48,940 nucleotides of DNA from positions 1-48,940 of IMG/VR virus record IMGVR_UViG_3300025632_000022; one strand, written 5' to 3'. Origin of the DNA: a virus. Position numbers and translations under genes: made by a program. Under the pieces are notes generated by a model. That model did no database searches. It saw only the letters and a list, made by a program, of their open reading frames with translations, and was not told where the DNA came from. Shown one piece after another: positions 33,626 through 42,947 of this stretch; within the stretch, counting starts at the first letter, position 1, and every line of letters begins with the position of its first letter.

Positions 33626-34459
33626 TTAGTCGTTGCTTATAGCACCTGATGCCGCTTGGCGAGAGGCCAATGCACCACGAGCTTCAGTAGTCAGCGGAGG
33701 CAAAATCTCAATAGAGAATTTACTAACCAAAGTGGTTTTATATTGCTTAACCCCAAACTGACCACCTTTTTTCTCTTTACGAAGAACAAACTTCATTTCT
33801 TTTAGACGATCAAGCAAGCACTGTTGAATGTGGTAACCTTCTTCGGATTCATCACCGTAAGGGATAAACTTTGATACCTTACCAATATGGCGCCCGACAA
33901 CAGTTTGAATTGAACCAGTAAGCTGAGCATCAGCAGGGTCTAGGTTAGTAATCCGTACACGAACTAAAGTAAGGGCCTTTGCACGTACAACCTGACGACA
34001 TAATACCGGATCAGAGATTTTGTTGGCATTCATCAACATAAGTTCAGCGTTGGTAGGGGGGCCTTTTGGTTTTGGTTGTTTCGGAATCTCTGGAATGTCA
34101 TCCATTTTACTTGGAGCATCATCAGCAGGGCCAGCAGTTGTGGTCGCAGTTGGTAATACTACAGCAGAAGCTTCGGTAGGAGCTAGTGTAGAAGGTGGAA
34201 CAGTAACACCCTCAAGACCATTTTCAGATTCATCTGGTTCAGTACCATCACCAACATCATCTGAATCAGTACCAGAGGTTGACATGGAGTCCATAAGTTT
34301 CAAAGCATCAATAATTTTCTTTTTCAGGCTATCCGCACCTGAATTACCTGAAAATGTAAGTTTGAGTTCTGTTGCAAGTTCACGAATAGCAACAATATCG
34401 GTCACAGCATTAACGCGATCAATTTTTTCTTGTAGTGTTAGGTTTTGAGAATTATCCAT
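33626..34459 (-). CDS. N4 gp55-like protein with SAP/HeH-like N-terminus
   Basis: 277 residues. The first 52 residues (I-R-E-L-A-T-E-L-K-L-T-F-S-G-N ... L-K-K-K-I-I-D-A-L) resemble a SAP/HeH helix-extended-loop-helix. Then comes an acidic Pro/Thr/Ser linker (about 55-140) and a basic, well-folded C-terminal half (about 145-277). It lies directly after the major capsid gene, the place of N4 gp55, a protein of unclear role. A capsid-associated or DNA-contacting role is possible. Transcription into it probably drops after the capsid terminator at 34494-34516. Confidence 0.6.
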   Translation of the reverse strand: MDNSQNLTLQEKIDRVNAVTDIVAIRELATELKLTFSGNSGADSLKKKIIDALKLMDSMSTSGTDSDDVGDGTEPDESENGLEGVTVPPSTLAPTEASAVVLPTATTTAGPADDAPSKMDDIPEIPKQPKPKGPPTNAELMLMNANKISDPVLCRQVVRAKALTLVRVRITNLDPADAQLTGSIQTVVGRHIGKVSKFIPYGDESEEGYHIQQCLLDRLKEMKFVLRKEKKGGQFGVKQYKTTLVSKFSIEILPPLTTEARGALASRQAASGAISND

Positions 34460-34493
34460 TGCAAATCTTTCTATGTTGGATTTCTGTTATAAG

Positions 34494-34516
34494 AAAGGGG
34501 GCCGGTTGGCCCCCTT
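34494..34516 (-). terminator. terminator after the major capsid gene
   Basis: GGGGGCC-aacc-GGCCCCC on the minus strand (34497-34503 with 34508-34514), extended by AA/TT, then TTTCTT. Placed 24 bp after the capsid stop codon. A leaky terminator here would raise capsid mRNA above that of downstream virion genes. Confidence 0.8.
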
Positions 34517-34539
34517 AATTTAGTTAGTTATTCCAGATC

Positions 34540-35982
34540 TTACTCAGGAGCAACTGTTTTCACTAAACCAATACGTTCAGAACGAAGGCTGATGAAGCCG
34601 TGGTAGAAGGTAATGCTTGAGAAACCGATCTTACCGTAAGGATCAGAAACAGTCGCCATTTCAGCACCAGGCTTCTTAACGATGATCTTAAACTTTTGTT
34701 TACCATTCTTCGCGCCAGAGCTTTGAAGACCAACAGTAGCAAAAGAAGCGTCGCCAACAACCAGCATCGGATAAACGTTGTAACGTCCACCTGATTCTGC
34801 GTTACCTGGGTTTGTACCCACGTCAGCGCCAGCACCTTCCCAGTGCATCATGTTAGGGACAATGATAATGCGGAAGTCACCGACAGAACCAATTTCACCA
34901 TTCAAGATTGTAGCTGCATCTGCGTACTTACGAATAGGTACAAATGCTGCGTTACCAAGACCGTCAACCATGTTTTCAACAGTGATCTGAAGCTCAGAAC
35001 CAATGTAAAGCAAACGAGAAGCGTTAACAGTCATTGTGTCTGTCATCCGTGAACCTTTGATCACTTTAGTGTTCTTAGGGGTACGGTTGTCATCCAGAGT
35101 GATGCTCAAACGTTTCAGGTCAGAGTAGTCAACAGTTGAGATGTTTGCACCCTCACCTGTAATTTCTTTGGTATTGGTTGCAATGCCGCCGAATACAATA
35201 GTACCTGCAGCGTTAAGCAAATCAATCTGCAACAGATCTTCAGTGATTTCATTCGCACCAGCCAACAGTTCACGTGACATGTGACCGTAAAGCTCACTAT
35301 CAGTATCAAAAGTCAACGAGTCTTCAGTAAATTCAGTGAAGAAACCATGTTCAGCAAGTGTGCCAGAACGTTCGATACGAGAGAAGCCAACGCGGTTAAC
35401 ACGACCACCTTCTTCGTTCATTGTCGGCATACGACCAGCGATTGTACCAACATCTTTAGAAGAGCCGTACATATTACCGCCAGCTTGAAGCTTCACAGCA
35501 CCAATATTTTCTGCAACAACCAAATCAGCTTTCGCTTCAGTAAGGTACTTAGCCTGTAGAGCATTAACAGTAACTGACATGAAACCAGCACCAGAAACAC
35601 CAGAGTCATTGGCACCAAGAGTAGCAACTAAGGTTGAACCAACATTATCATCAATGTTGACTTTAGCTGAAGCACCATCAGCGTTTGCAACTTCCATAAC
35701 CAATGCAGGAAATGTTACAAAGTATTCTGTCAACGACATAGTTGCACCAGCAGCATCCAAACCTTGGTCAGAAACGTTACGGTCATCCAAAAGAGGAACG
35801 TAGTAGTAAACCTTCAGCTCTTTACCATAATGCTTTGGCATTGAACGGACATCAGCTAGAGGTGAGAAGAACGACTGTTCAACAGCATCAATGAGCGAAC
35901 GTCGATCCCAGTAAGAAGTGTTGTACTGTGTTCCCATTGTTGACGGGGAGCCACCAGCAGGATCATTATATAACTGTGTCAT
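34540..35982 (-). CDS. major capsid protein
   Basis: 480 residues, encoded between a scaffold-like gene and a terminator, the usual place of the major capsid gene; N4 gp56 is the counterpart. It has an N-terminal arm with S-Y-W-D-R-R-S-L-I-D-A, an acidic E-loop-like part, and an ordered C-terminal half with E-I-T-G-E-G and I-I-V-P-N-M-M-H-W. Codon use is the most G/C-ended in the late arm, consistent with high expression. Strong ribosome-binding site (GAAAGGAA). HK97-type fold is expected from the family but not visible as a motif. Confidence 0.85.
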   Translation of the reverse strand: MTQLYNDPAGGSPSTMGTQYNTSYWDRRSLIDAVEQSFFSPLADVRSMPKHYGKELKVYYYVPLLDDRNVSDQGLDAAGATMSLTEYFVTFPALVMEVANADGASAKVNIDDNVGSTLVATLGANDSGVSGAGFMSVTVNALQAKYLTEAKADLVVAENIGAVKLQAGGNMYGSSKDVGTIAGRMPTMNEEGGRVNRVGFSRIERSGTLAEHGFFTEFTEDSLTFDTDSELYGHMSRELLAGANEITEDLLQIDLLNAAGTIVFGGIATNTKEITGEGANISTVDYSDLKRLSITLDDNRTPKNTKVIKGSRMTDTMTVNASRLLYIGSELQITVENMVDGLGNAAFVPIRKYADAATILNGEIGSVGDFRIIIVPNMMHWEGAGADVGTNPGNAESGGRYNVYPMLVVGDASFATVGLQSSGAKNGKQKFKIIVKKPGAEMATVSDPYGKIGFSSITFYHGFISLRSERIGLVKTVAPE

Positions 35983-36016
35983 GAGGAATTCCTTTCATTC
36001 TCTCAAGTGGATTACT

Positions 36017-37267
36017 TTAGCCTGGATCTCCGATAGCTAACATTTGCTCGTCGGTCATGCTATTATAATCCGGTGTGTCGTCCTTTCCAGGATTGGAAGG
36101 GGTGCGACTTTGGGGTTGTGAAGAGAGACTAGGATTGGGCAACGCCGTCTTCTGCTTGGCTGCCTTCCGTGGGCCAGTGTCAACAATCTTGGCTTTTACT
36201 TTAGCGGGATCGGCTGAGTTGCCTTGGTCTGGTACAGAGTTAAAGTCACCACGGTTTGTCATTAGTTGTCCAACCATTTTGTACGCTTGTATAAACGATA
36301 CGTTAGTTAGTTTGCCGACATTACGCTGGTAATTCACCTCATTGTTAACTTTCTCATAGATCCCATTATCACGTTGGTCAAGTAAACTTGTGAATAAAGT
36401 TGGATCTTCTCGTAAAGCTTCTTTAGATTCATCGTCCCAACTTGAGACAACTTCATCAATAAATCCTTGGCCACCTTCACGATCTTGAGTTGCTGTGATG
36501 GCATCTGAAAATGCTAAAGTCTTTGCATCTCCTTGATAATTAGGGTTTTTATAATTATCAGCACCTTCCATATCCAAATCAATTGGATCAATTTTATGAG
36601 AGGACAACAACTTTTTAATTGCTGCAGGATCACCTTTGTCGAGATCAATCAAGTAACTTAACTTATTTACATCATTGATACCATGTTGAGTTAACATCTG
36701 ATTTAACTGACGCATTGGCTTCATTTCTGCCAAACGACGGGAGTAGTTAACACCCATCTGCATCATACGAACAACATCCTCAGGATCTTTAACTTCCATG
36801 TCTTTGCCATCTGCTTTGAACTTTGCAGTAACTTTGTCATAGAATGATTGAACATCCCCAGAAGGAGCTGCAACCTCTTGAGGTTTTTCTTCCTTCTTTT
36901 TTGGTTCTATTTTTTTGACATCAACAGCAGGTGCCTTATCATCCGGATCATGGCCTTCCTCTGGCGTTGGATCTTCTTCTGTTTTTTGTTGTTCCGGCTC
37001 CAATGTGCCTTCTTCACCTGTTGGGGTGTCAGACCCATCGGGTTGTTCTGGATCTTGGTCGGCAGGATCTTTCGGATCAGCTTCCTGATTGTCTTCAGCA
37101 GCACTAGGATCTTCCTCCTCTGAGGTAGTAGTTTCTGGCTCCTGGGATTCATATACAGGTGCTTGATTTTCGGCAGCCTGCATTTCATCGACCTGTTCTG
37201 GTGTCAGAGCCATTAACTCATCATCAGTAAGAGAATCGAATGTTTTTACGACAGTATCATCTGGCAT
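36017..37267 (-). CDS. scaffolding-like protein, N4 gp57-like by position
   Basis: 416 residues. Residues about 30-125 are extremely acidic and disordered (Asp, Glu, Pro, Thr), with L-T-D-D-E-L-M-A-L-T-P-E-Q-V as a short helix before. The middle is helical with D-V-V-R-M-M-Q-M-G-V-N-Y-S-R-R, typical of phage scaffold or head-assembly proteins, and the tail repeats a D-E-Q-M-L-A-I-G-D type helix. It directly precedes the capsid gene. AAAGGATAA precedes the ATG. Acidic disorder plus position support a scaffold; no protease motif is seen. Confidence 0.72.
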   Translation of the reverse strand: MPDDTVVKTFDSLTDDELMALTPEQVDEMQAAENQAPVYESQEPETTTSEEEDPSAAEDNQEADPKDPADQDPEQPDGSDTPTGEEGTLEPEQQKTEEDPTPEEGHDPDDKAPAVDVKKIEPKKKEEKPQEVAAPSGDVQSFYDKVTAKFKADGKDMEVKDPEDVVRMMQMGVNYSRRLAEMKPMRQLNQMLTQHGINDVNKLSYLIDLDKGDPAAIKKLLSSHKIDPIDLDMEGADNYKNPNYQGDAKTLAFSDAITATQDREGGQGFIDEVVSSWDDESKEALREDPTLFTSLLDQRDNGIYEKVNNEVNYQRNVGKLTNVSFIQAYKMVGQLMTNRGDFNSVPDQGNSADPAKVKAKIVDTGPRKAAKQKTALPNPSLSSQPQSRTPSNPGKDDTPDYNSMTDEQMLAIGDPG

Positions 37268-37285
37268 GATTGTTATCCTTTCAGG

Positions 37286-37672
37286 TTAGGGTTTATTTAC
37301 TGCGGCTGCTTCAACTGATTCGTCGTAAGCTTCCTGTAAATTTTTAAGTTCTTCACTAGCAATAGTGCCCTTTTGAATAAACTCAGTTAGGAATGTACGT
37401 AGGTTTGCAATGCCACGTAGATCTTCTACAGCACCTTCAAAACCTTTAGGTGTTAGTTTACCTGAAGCCATCAAAGAACCTAAACGGTGTGGTTCCTGTA
37501 CCATGTAAAGATCCATGATAATTAGTTTAAACTCAGGTGATTCAGTTAACTTACGTGAAGCGTCTGAGAGTTTGATGAGGTGCTCACAAGCTGCCTTATG
37601 TTCTTCATATTCTTCGAAGGTCATTGCAGTAGGTTGAGCTTCCTGTCCTCCATCGTCATATAGTGTGGTCAT
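37286..37672 (-). CDS. small head-region protein, N4 gp58-like by position
   Basis: 128 residues if started at ATG 37672, chosen for AAAGGAT directly upstream; an in-frame ATG at 37705 overlaps that ribosome-binding site. Helical, with R-L-G-S-L-M-A-S-G-K-L-T-P-K-G-F-E-G and a Glu/Ala tail. It lies between portal and scaffold genes as gp58 does in N4. Function unknown, perhaps a head-assembly factor. Confidence 0.62.
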   Translation of the reverse strand: MTTLYDDGGQEAQPTAMTFEEYEEHKAACEHLIKLSDASRKLTESPEFKLIIMDLYMVQEPHRLGSLMASGKLTPKGFEGAVEDLRGIANLRTFLTEFIQKGTIASEELKNLQEAYDESVEAAAVNKP

Positions 37673-37719
37673 CAGAGTATATCCTTTCAAGATAGTTGAT
37701 TTCACGGTTTATGGTTTAG

Positions 37720-40029
37720 TTATTGTGGTAAAGCAAGGGGTTCCTGTGGAACATCTGGTAGAAAATCAGCTTGTGGTTGCGCTGCAGGTTGAGCATCAAT
37801 AGCCGGAATCTGTTCAGGTACTGCGTCATCACCTCGATTAGACAACTCATTGAAGCCAACTGCAGCAGAAATTAGACCACTAGGAGTCTCACCACCCAAA
37901 ATACCTTTGGTCACTTCAAGATCTTGGTTCCCACGGGCCTGTGCAGCAGAGGCTTCGATACCTCGTTTGTGGTTTTCACCAGTCAAGTTCTGTTGAGTTT
38001 CCATACCAATCTTCTCAGCTTCAGCAACAGTCTTAGCAACTTTGGCTTTTTCAAGATCCAATTCAGCTTGTGCCTGCTCAATAGCAATCTCTGCAAGACG
38101 AACTTGTTGTGGATCTGGCTCTGGGCGATATGCCCGGATCTTTTCAGCCAGGTGTGGCATACGTTTAAGATCTGCAATCTCAGACAGAATAACTGCATTC
38201 ATACCTGGATCTGCATTTGGGCCTTGTGTCTGTAGGATGAAACCAAGGTCTTGAGCTTTAGCTTCATCGGCAGCAGCGGTAGATATGGCAACTTTCATGT
38301 CGAACTTACCTTCAAGTTCATCACGACGTACAGTTACAAACTCTTCATCTGTTACTCGAACAACTTCTTCATCTGTTAAGAACTTCTGATTCATTGAGAT
38401 GATTTTTTCACCAATATGTTTCATACCTTCAGCTAAACGACGAAGAATACTAATCTCACGTTGACCAGCTGCATCTAGGGCACCATTAATACCACGAGCG
38501 ACTGAACCAAATGCATCACCGGTTATACCTCCTGCAAAAGATTTAACTCCGGAAAGCCCTTCAGCTTCAGCATTCTGAAGTTGGGACATTTGTAGAGCCG
38601 ATGTAGGGATCTCTGAGTAGGTCATCTGTTGTACAGCAACTTTAGGGTCAGAGTTTGGATTGTATTCAAAATCTTCACCAGATGTGAAGCGTCGTTTATT
38701 AACTGGATCTAAGAAACCTTTGGCATACCCTGTTTGTCCATTGGCAGAACGACCTAGTAAATCAATCATACCTCGACTAACTGCACCCAACACGCGTTGG
38801 TTGTCTTGCAGGATCGAAGCATCAGCCTCACCAAAAGCAGATTCTAGGATCGGCATGTACGGAACAACTACAAATGGGGCCTTACGATCAGGAAAAGGAT
38901 TCTCAGTCATCTGGATGATTGTATCACCAATGAATGAAACCAAAATAGGAACCATTTCACCGTCACCGTGAATATCAAATAGACCCCAGTATTCATACAC
39001 CAAGATTTTCTGTTTATCTGTATTTACTCGTGTATCTGCTTCTGGAGTATTTGAAGTGTGATCCGGGTCACCGAGTTTAGATTTAACAGCATTTGCACGC
39101 CATTGGACTTTATCCAAGTTTTTAAAAGACTTACGTTTTCTGATATCAGATTCGGTTGCCTCGTAGGTATAGATCATAAATTGCGCATCTTCCCATACTC
39201 CATCACATGATGGATCAATGAAGAAGTTACGTATATTAATTATACGGATAGACGGTTGGTTGACTGTAATCTTGTTCTCATAGCCTTGTTCAGTTCCAGT
39301 CTCTTCTGCAGTAACTGGAGTACCATTTTCAATAGTGTATTCTACGGCAGCCTGAATATCTTCAGGTAAATTATAAAACCGAGGATCCTCATTCTGAAGT
39401 AATTCCCCTGCAGCCTGTAGAGAGGCCAGTAATTCTTCATTTTCAGGATTGATTTCAGAGTAGGAGTACACAGGTGCATCCACCAATACCTTTTCAACCT
39501 TACGTTCCCAACCTACACGAAGAACGCATGTACCTTCATCAACAGTTGTGCGCACATACCGGTCAATGAAAGACACTTTACTTAACTTAGTATCAAACTG
39601 CCAGTTCAGTAGAAGTTGGTTTTGTCGTGTTGCTGCAACATCTGCTGCGGTACGTGGCTTCAACTCATACATACGATCAGTATCTAAAAATGGTTCTGAT
39701 AATGCAGGGTAACGCCATTCGTTATGTTTACGGATAAGTTTGGGCTGAACTTTCGAACGCCCAACCTTGTTTGTTTTATTCCCGGATTCTTTGCCTGTGG
39801 CATTACGAAGAGCTAACCACCCATCAACATTGGCTGCCTGATCTTTGTTTTCTGGACGAGCAAATTCAAGATCCCCTTTTAAATCTTGTATGGAAGGTTC
39901 TTTACTCCACTTAGTTAGACGATCTTCAGGAGCCACATCCAATTTCTCTGGATCCGTAGGCAACTCGCTACCACTCTCATTTTTATGGTCTATGGTATCA
40001 TTGGTTATTACATTAGAACTGTGCGCCAT
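37720..40029 (-). CDS. portal protein
   Basis: 769 residues, nearly the length of the N4 portal gp59 (763). Seen: an N-terminal disordered region; R-T-A-A-D-V-A-A-T-R-Q-N-Q-L-L-N-W-Q-F; F-I-D-P-S-C-D-G-V-W-E-D-A-Q-F; a central P-I-L-E-S-A-F-G-E-A-D; and a long C-terminal helical barrel part (E-Q-A-Q-A-E-L-D-L-E-K-A-K) ending Pro/Gln-rich. These are typical of podoviral portals, the dodecameric gate at the capsid vertex. Ribosome-binding site AGTAGGAG. Starts 18 bp after Rz1. Confidence 0.88.
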   Translation of the reverse strand: MAHSSNVITNDTIDHKNESGSELPTDPEKLDVAPEDRLTKWSKEPSIQDLKGDLEFARPENKDQAANVDGWLALRNATGKESGNKTNKVGRSKVQPKLIRKHNEWRYPALSEPFLDTDRMYELKPRTAADVAATRQNQLLLNWQFDTKLSKVSFIDRYVRTTVDEGTCVLRVGWERKVEKVLVDAPVYSYSEINPENEELLASLQAAGELLQNEDPRFYNLPEDIQAAVEYTIENGTPVTAEETGTEQGYENKITVNQPSIRIINIRNFFIDPSCDGVWEDAQFMIYTYEATESDIRKRKSFKNLDKVQWRANAVKSKLGDPDHTSNTPEADTRVNTDKQKILVYEYWGLFDIHGDGEMVPILVSFIGDTIIQMTENPFPDRKAPFVVVPYMPILESAFGEADASILQDNQRVLGAVSRGMIDLLGRSANGQTGYAKGFLDPVNKRRFTSGEDFEYNPNSDPKVAVQQMTYSEIPTSALQMSQLQNAEAEGLSGVKSFAGGITGDAFGSVARGINGALDAAGQREISILRRLAEGMKHIGEKIISMNQKFLTDEEVVRVTDEEFVTVRRDELEGKFDMKVAISTAAADEAKAQDLGFILQTQGPNADPGMNAVILSEIADLKRMPHLAEKIRAYRPEPDPQQVRLAEIAIEQAQAELDLEKAKVAKTVAEAEKIGMETQQNLTGENHKRGIEASAAQARGNQDLEVTKGILGGETPSGLISAAVGFNELSNRGDDAVPEQIPAIDAQPAAQPQADFLPDVPQEPLALPQ

Positions 40030-40047
40030 TACGGAACTCCTACTTAT

Positions 40048-40329
40048 TTATGAGCCAGATACAACATCTGTTACTTTATTGTAAGCATCAACTGCAACTT
40101 GTTTTTCACCTGCGCACTCTATTAGAGCATCTCCGAGACGTCCCATACGTATTTCATCTGAACCAACAGAAGAACCTCTGACCGCTTTTATTACAGACAG
40201 GGGGTGAGGACAGGGTTCCGAAATATTGGAAGGTAGTCGATCAGGGCGTACCCCATCGCCGCTGAAGCCGAAACACCCCGTCAGGGCCAACACCAGGGTT
40301 GTCATTAGTAGCGAGTGTTTCAAGTTCAT
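40048..40329 (-). CDS. Rz1-like outer membrane spanin lipoprotein
   Basis: 93 residues. Signal peptide with lipobox L-A-L-T-G-C19, so the mature protein would be lipid-anchored on the inner face of the outer membrane. It begins within the 3' end of the Rz-like gene in another frame (89-bp overlap), the classic overlapping spanin architecture. It is longer than lambda Rz1 and not especially proline-rich. It acts with Rz in the last step of lysis of a Gram-negative host. Confidence 0.75.
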   Translation of the reverse strand: MNLKHSLLMTTLVLALTGCFGFSGDGVRPDRLPSNISEPCPHPLSVIKAVRGSSVGSDEIRMGRLGDALIECAGEKQVAVDAYNKVTDVVSGS

Positions 40330-40561
40330 AGACTAGATCCTCTTTTTCGGTTTTTAATGTCTCAAGTTTGGCTGCCTGTTTAGCAACAACTTTACCTAAG
40401 TCAAATAGTTCCTCTTGAGTTTCAAGCCTGACTTTCTCAACTTTAGCGTAGGCGTACTTCTTACCATGACTAAAACCAAAGAAAAATGTACCTGTGAGGA
40501 GTACTAGAACAACACTCCCCATGATTAAATGGCCTTGGATTCCTGTAAATAATTTGAACAT
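40241..40561 (-). CDS. Rz-like inner membrane spanin
   Basis: 106 residues. One N-terminal transmembrane helix (about 12-31: I-M-G-S-V-V-L-V-L-L-T-G-T-F-F-F-G-F) and a periplasmic coiled coil (about 40-88: K-V-E-K-V-R-L-E-T-Q, L-E-T-L-K-T-E-K-E-D). This fits the i-spanin type. Start overlaps the amidase stop by one base. Partner of the overlapping lipoprotein gene. Confidence 0.75.
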   Translation of the reverse strand: MFKLFTGIQGHLIMGSVVLVLLTGTFFFGFSHGKKYAYAKVEKVRLETQEELFDLGKVVAKQAAKLETLKTEKEDLVYELETLATNDNPGVGPDGVFRLQRRWGTP

Positions 40562-41256
40562 TACATAAACTTCTCTACCATACGATTACGAAGAAATTCT
40601 CCTACAGCTTCGGCAGACAAGTATTTTTTAAGATCGTCAGGCAATACTCGGATATCCCATTTACCACGTTGTCGTATACCCAATGTAGGTTGAACTTCAG
40701 CATGAGTAAGACATGTCCACTTAGAGACACGGATATCGAAAAGACGGCAATACTCAGCAGAGCGTTCCAACATACCATCTATACCAGACATTGTAATTGG
40801 TGACTTACCTGCATTAACCATATTACCATTAACAGTCGCAGCTGCCATACAAGCGACTGATAGGCCAATTGCCCCGGTGTTAGCGTTGAGAGTGTGAGAT
40901 ACACCTACCCGACCAGGTATGTAAAAAGCTTGCTGCTGTGCTGGTGCAATACCATCATAATGGTTTCCCTCCTTATCAAACACATCGTTGTAATGTTTTA
41001 ATGTGAATGGGGAAACAGTATATGAGCCAGCTGTCCAATGCCAATGAATTCTTGTAATTCCCGAAGGGTCAAACAAATCTTCTTTATGTTCAGCGTTCAA
41101 ACCAGTACTAAAGTTGGCTAGTGCTTGGTGGATGGCGTTTCGAGTAGCAGGCCCATTCATACCATCAACAGTCAAAGGTTTATCTAAAATGTTAAAAGAG
41201 TTGATACGGATTTGATAATCTCGAACAGAGCGAGGAAAGGCATGAACGTTTGACAT
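40561..41256 (-). CDS. endolysin, N-acetylmuramoyl-L-alanine amidase (Amidase_2 type)
   Basis: 231 residues. An N-terminal 50-residue segment with D-G-M-N-G-P-A-T-R-N-A-I resembles a peptidoglycan-binding repeat. The catalytic domain shows H71-W-H73-W-T-A-G, S-H121-T-L-N, and T-H185-A-E ... K-W-D201, the zinc-ligand pattern of T7 lysozyme-like amidases, which cut the bond between muramic acid and the stem peptide. No signal peptide, so it needs the holin to reach the wall. N4's own endolysin is a muramidase, so the lysis enzyme type differs from N4. Confidence 0.85.
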   Translation of the reverse strand: MSNVHAFPRSVRDYQIRINSFNILDKPLTVDGMNGPATRNAIHQALANFSTGLNAEHKEDLFDPSGITRIHWHWTAGSYTVSPFTLKHYNDVFDKEGNHYDGIAPAQQQAFYIPGRVGVSHTLNANTGAIGLSVACMAAATVNGNMVNAGKSPITMSGIDGMLERSAEYCRLFDIRVSKWTCLTHAEVQPTLGIRQRGKWDIRVLPDDLKKYLSAEAVGEFLRNRMVEKFM

Positions 41257-41257
41257 A

Positions 41258-41827
41258 TTATTCTCCTAATGATTTCCATAATCCTTGAGCAAATAAGTTA
41301 CGCTCAAACTGCAATATAGGCACACCTGTCATAATATCTATATATGGTTTACCTGTAGTTTTGTTGGTGATAGGGCACCAATGTCCTGCGTATATTTCCC
41401 AATTATCCGGGGTTGGTTGGTCATCCTGGTATGTGATTAACCATGGCCCCCAATATTCTACACTCTCTGATGGTGGCCTGTTTACGCCCACCCCAGAAAA
41501 ACTCTCTTCTGTGTTTACGTTAACAGTGGTACGTCGCTTTGGTGCATCATCAAATAACACATAAGCAATAAGACCTTGTCCCTGTGTATCAAAGGTACAT
41601 CTGCGTTTACGTAGTTCACCTAAGATTACAGCACCTGAAGGTAGGATGTCTATTCTGTGTACTACTACGTTTGTAAATGGGGTGAGCATGAATATATCTC
41701 GATACATACGAGATTCTGTTAATTTAGGGGATTGTATAATTACGTTCTGAATAATAAATAGTAACGCTAAACCTAAAGTAAAAGTTCTACGAAATCGATA
41801 TCCAGGTTTATAAGTTAGATCACCCAT
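41258..41827 (-). CDS. membrane-anchored protein in the lysis cluster
   Basis: 189 residues from ATG 41827, chosen because GGTGAGG lies 9-15 bases upstream; ATG 41845 is possible. A single hydrophobic helix (residues about 15-32) with a basic R-R segment before it suggests an inner-membrane anchor with the rest outside. The remainder is beta-prone, with W-G-P-W-L-I-T-Y and C-P-I-T. It overlaps the holin gene by 8 bp and ends 1 bp before the amidase start, so a lysis-related or superinfection role is possible. No family recognised. Confidence 0.55.
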   Translation of the reverse strand: MGDLTYKPGYRFRRTFTLGLALLFIIQNVIIQSPKLTESRMYRDIFMLTPFTNVVVHRIDILPSGAVILGELRKRRCTFDTQGQGLIAYVLFDDAPKRRTTVNVNTEESFSGVGVNRPPSESVEYWGPWLITYQDDQPTPDNWEIYAGHWCPITNKTTGKPYIDIMTGVPILQFERNLFAQGLWKSLGE

Positions 41828-42245
41828 TTGCACTAACCTCACCATCTTTCAGATCTTTGTGTTGTTTAGCTAAAACCTCGGTACGGTACTTAAACTTGTC
41901 CATGATATACCGGATAAGTAATATACCCAGCAATCCCATCATGAACGCACCAGTAGTACCAGCTTCATCTGAAATCTTAATACCTATCATACTTTCCATA
42001 AGTCCTAATGCAAATGGGCCTAAGTATTTAGCACATATTCCACCCATAATTATTGAACCTACACCAGTTTTCCAATGTTCACGTTCAGAGTACCAACGAA
42101 CAGCACCCCCCGCCATACCTGCAAAAACTACAGACACTGTAGGGTCATTATACATAAGTTGTACAATTGATCCTATAATTATAACGGTAGAGGTTGTGTT
42201 GTCTATGACAACGTTTGGTTCAACAACTTGTAGTTTTGTTAGCAT
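41820..42245 (-). CDS. holin-like membrane protein
   Basis: 141 residues with three to four hydrophobic segments (about 17-32, 38-50, 60-82, 100-112), charged loops (R-W-Y-S-E-R-E-H-W-K) and a hydrophilic basic C-terminal tail. The S-V-V-F-A-G-M-A-G-G-A-V-R-W-Y-S-E pattern is common in phage holins. It is located before the amidase and spanins, and overlaps its neighbours at both ends, so it is most likely the pore that triggers lysis. Confidence 0.7.
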   Translation of the reverse strand: MLTKLQVVEPNVVIDNTTSTVIIIGSIVQLMYNDPTVSVVFAGMAGGAVRWYSEREHWKTGVGSIIMGGICAKYLGPFALGLMESMIGIKISDEAGTTGAFMMGLLGILLIRYIMDKFKYRTEVLAKQHKDLKDGEVSANG

Positions 42246-42919
42246 TACACGAAACCTCTGTCCTCGAAGCGGGTGTCCTCTTGTACTTCAGACACGCTGC
42301 TATTGTTTTTTGCTTCATCCTCGCCAATGTGTCGTAAGTAGGTTGCAAAGTAAGCATCGCCTTTGGCCGTATGTTCTGCCCCATTCATATGGGAAAAATA
42401 AAGAGATGCAACGAATAGTTGTAATGCTATCTCCAAATTAGGTGGTAAATTAATATTCTCTGTGTCTGTGATAGGTAGATGTTTTGACTGATACCGGATT
42501 CGCACCTTCGGATTCAGAAGTAACATACTATCTGTTGAAAATCGTAAGCTATTAAAATTAGGCGTCATTATGTGCCCATTGGTGTCATGTGCATGTGTAC
42601 GTCCATCCTCTGCGATCACATCCAACACCTTCACAAAATCAGTCTCAACAAATGCGACGTTATCAACCACTTCAAGATAATCACCCACACCGGCATCAGT
42701 GAGTGGGTAGAGTTGTTTACTTGTTTGAAATGTGAGATCCATCATAGCCGTAACCAGAGGGAATTTAGTAGAGAGATCTACCAACCCTTGGTTTGTAAGA
42801 CTAAGAATTGTCTTAACATAATCGGGGTTCAATGCACCTAGATTAGAATTATCTACAGCGGCTGTACTTTTCAATTGCCCCATAGCTAGGCGTGAAGAAA
42901 ATTGTGTAAATGTCATCAT
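42245..42919 (-). CDS. tail tube/connector-like protein, N4 gp67-like by position
   Basis: 224 residues, between TerL and the lysis genes. It has a helical N-terminus (Y-V-K-T-I-L-S-L-T-N-Q-G-L) and a beta-rich centre (D-Y-L-E-V-V-D-N-V-A-F, P-K-V-R-I-R-Y) resembling head-tail joining and tail-tube proteins; N4 gp67 is the tail protein below the portal. The tail ends with an acidic R-F-E-D-R-G-F-V. M1 and M2 are both possible starts. Its stop overlaps the holin start by one base. Confidence 0.6.
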   Translation of the reverse strand: MMTFTQFSSRLAMGQLKSTAAVDNSNLGALNPDYVKTILSLTNQGLVDLSTKFPLVTAMMDLTFQTSKQLYPLTDAGVGDYLEVVDNVAFVETDFVKVLDVIAEDGRTHAHDTNGHIMTPNFNSLRFSTDSMLLLNPKVRIRYQSKHLPITDTENINLPPNLEIALQLFVASLYFSHMNGAEHTAKGDAYFATYLRHIGEDEAKNNSSVSEVQEDTRFEDRGFV

Positions 42920-42947
42920 AGTAGGATCCGATCATAATTTGAGAAGC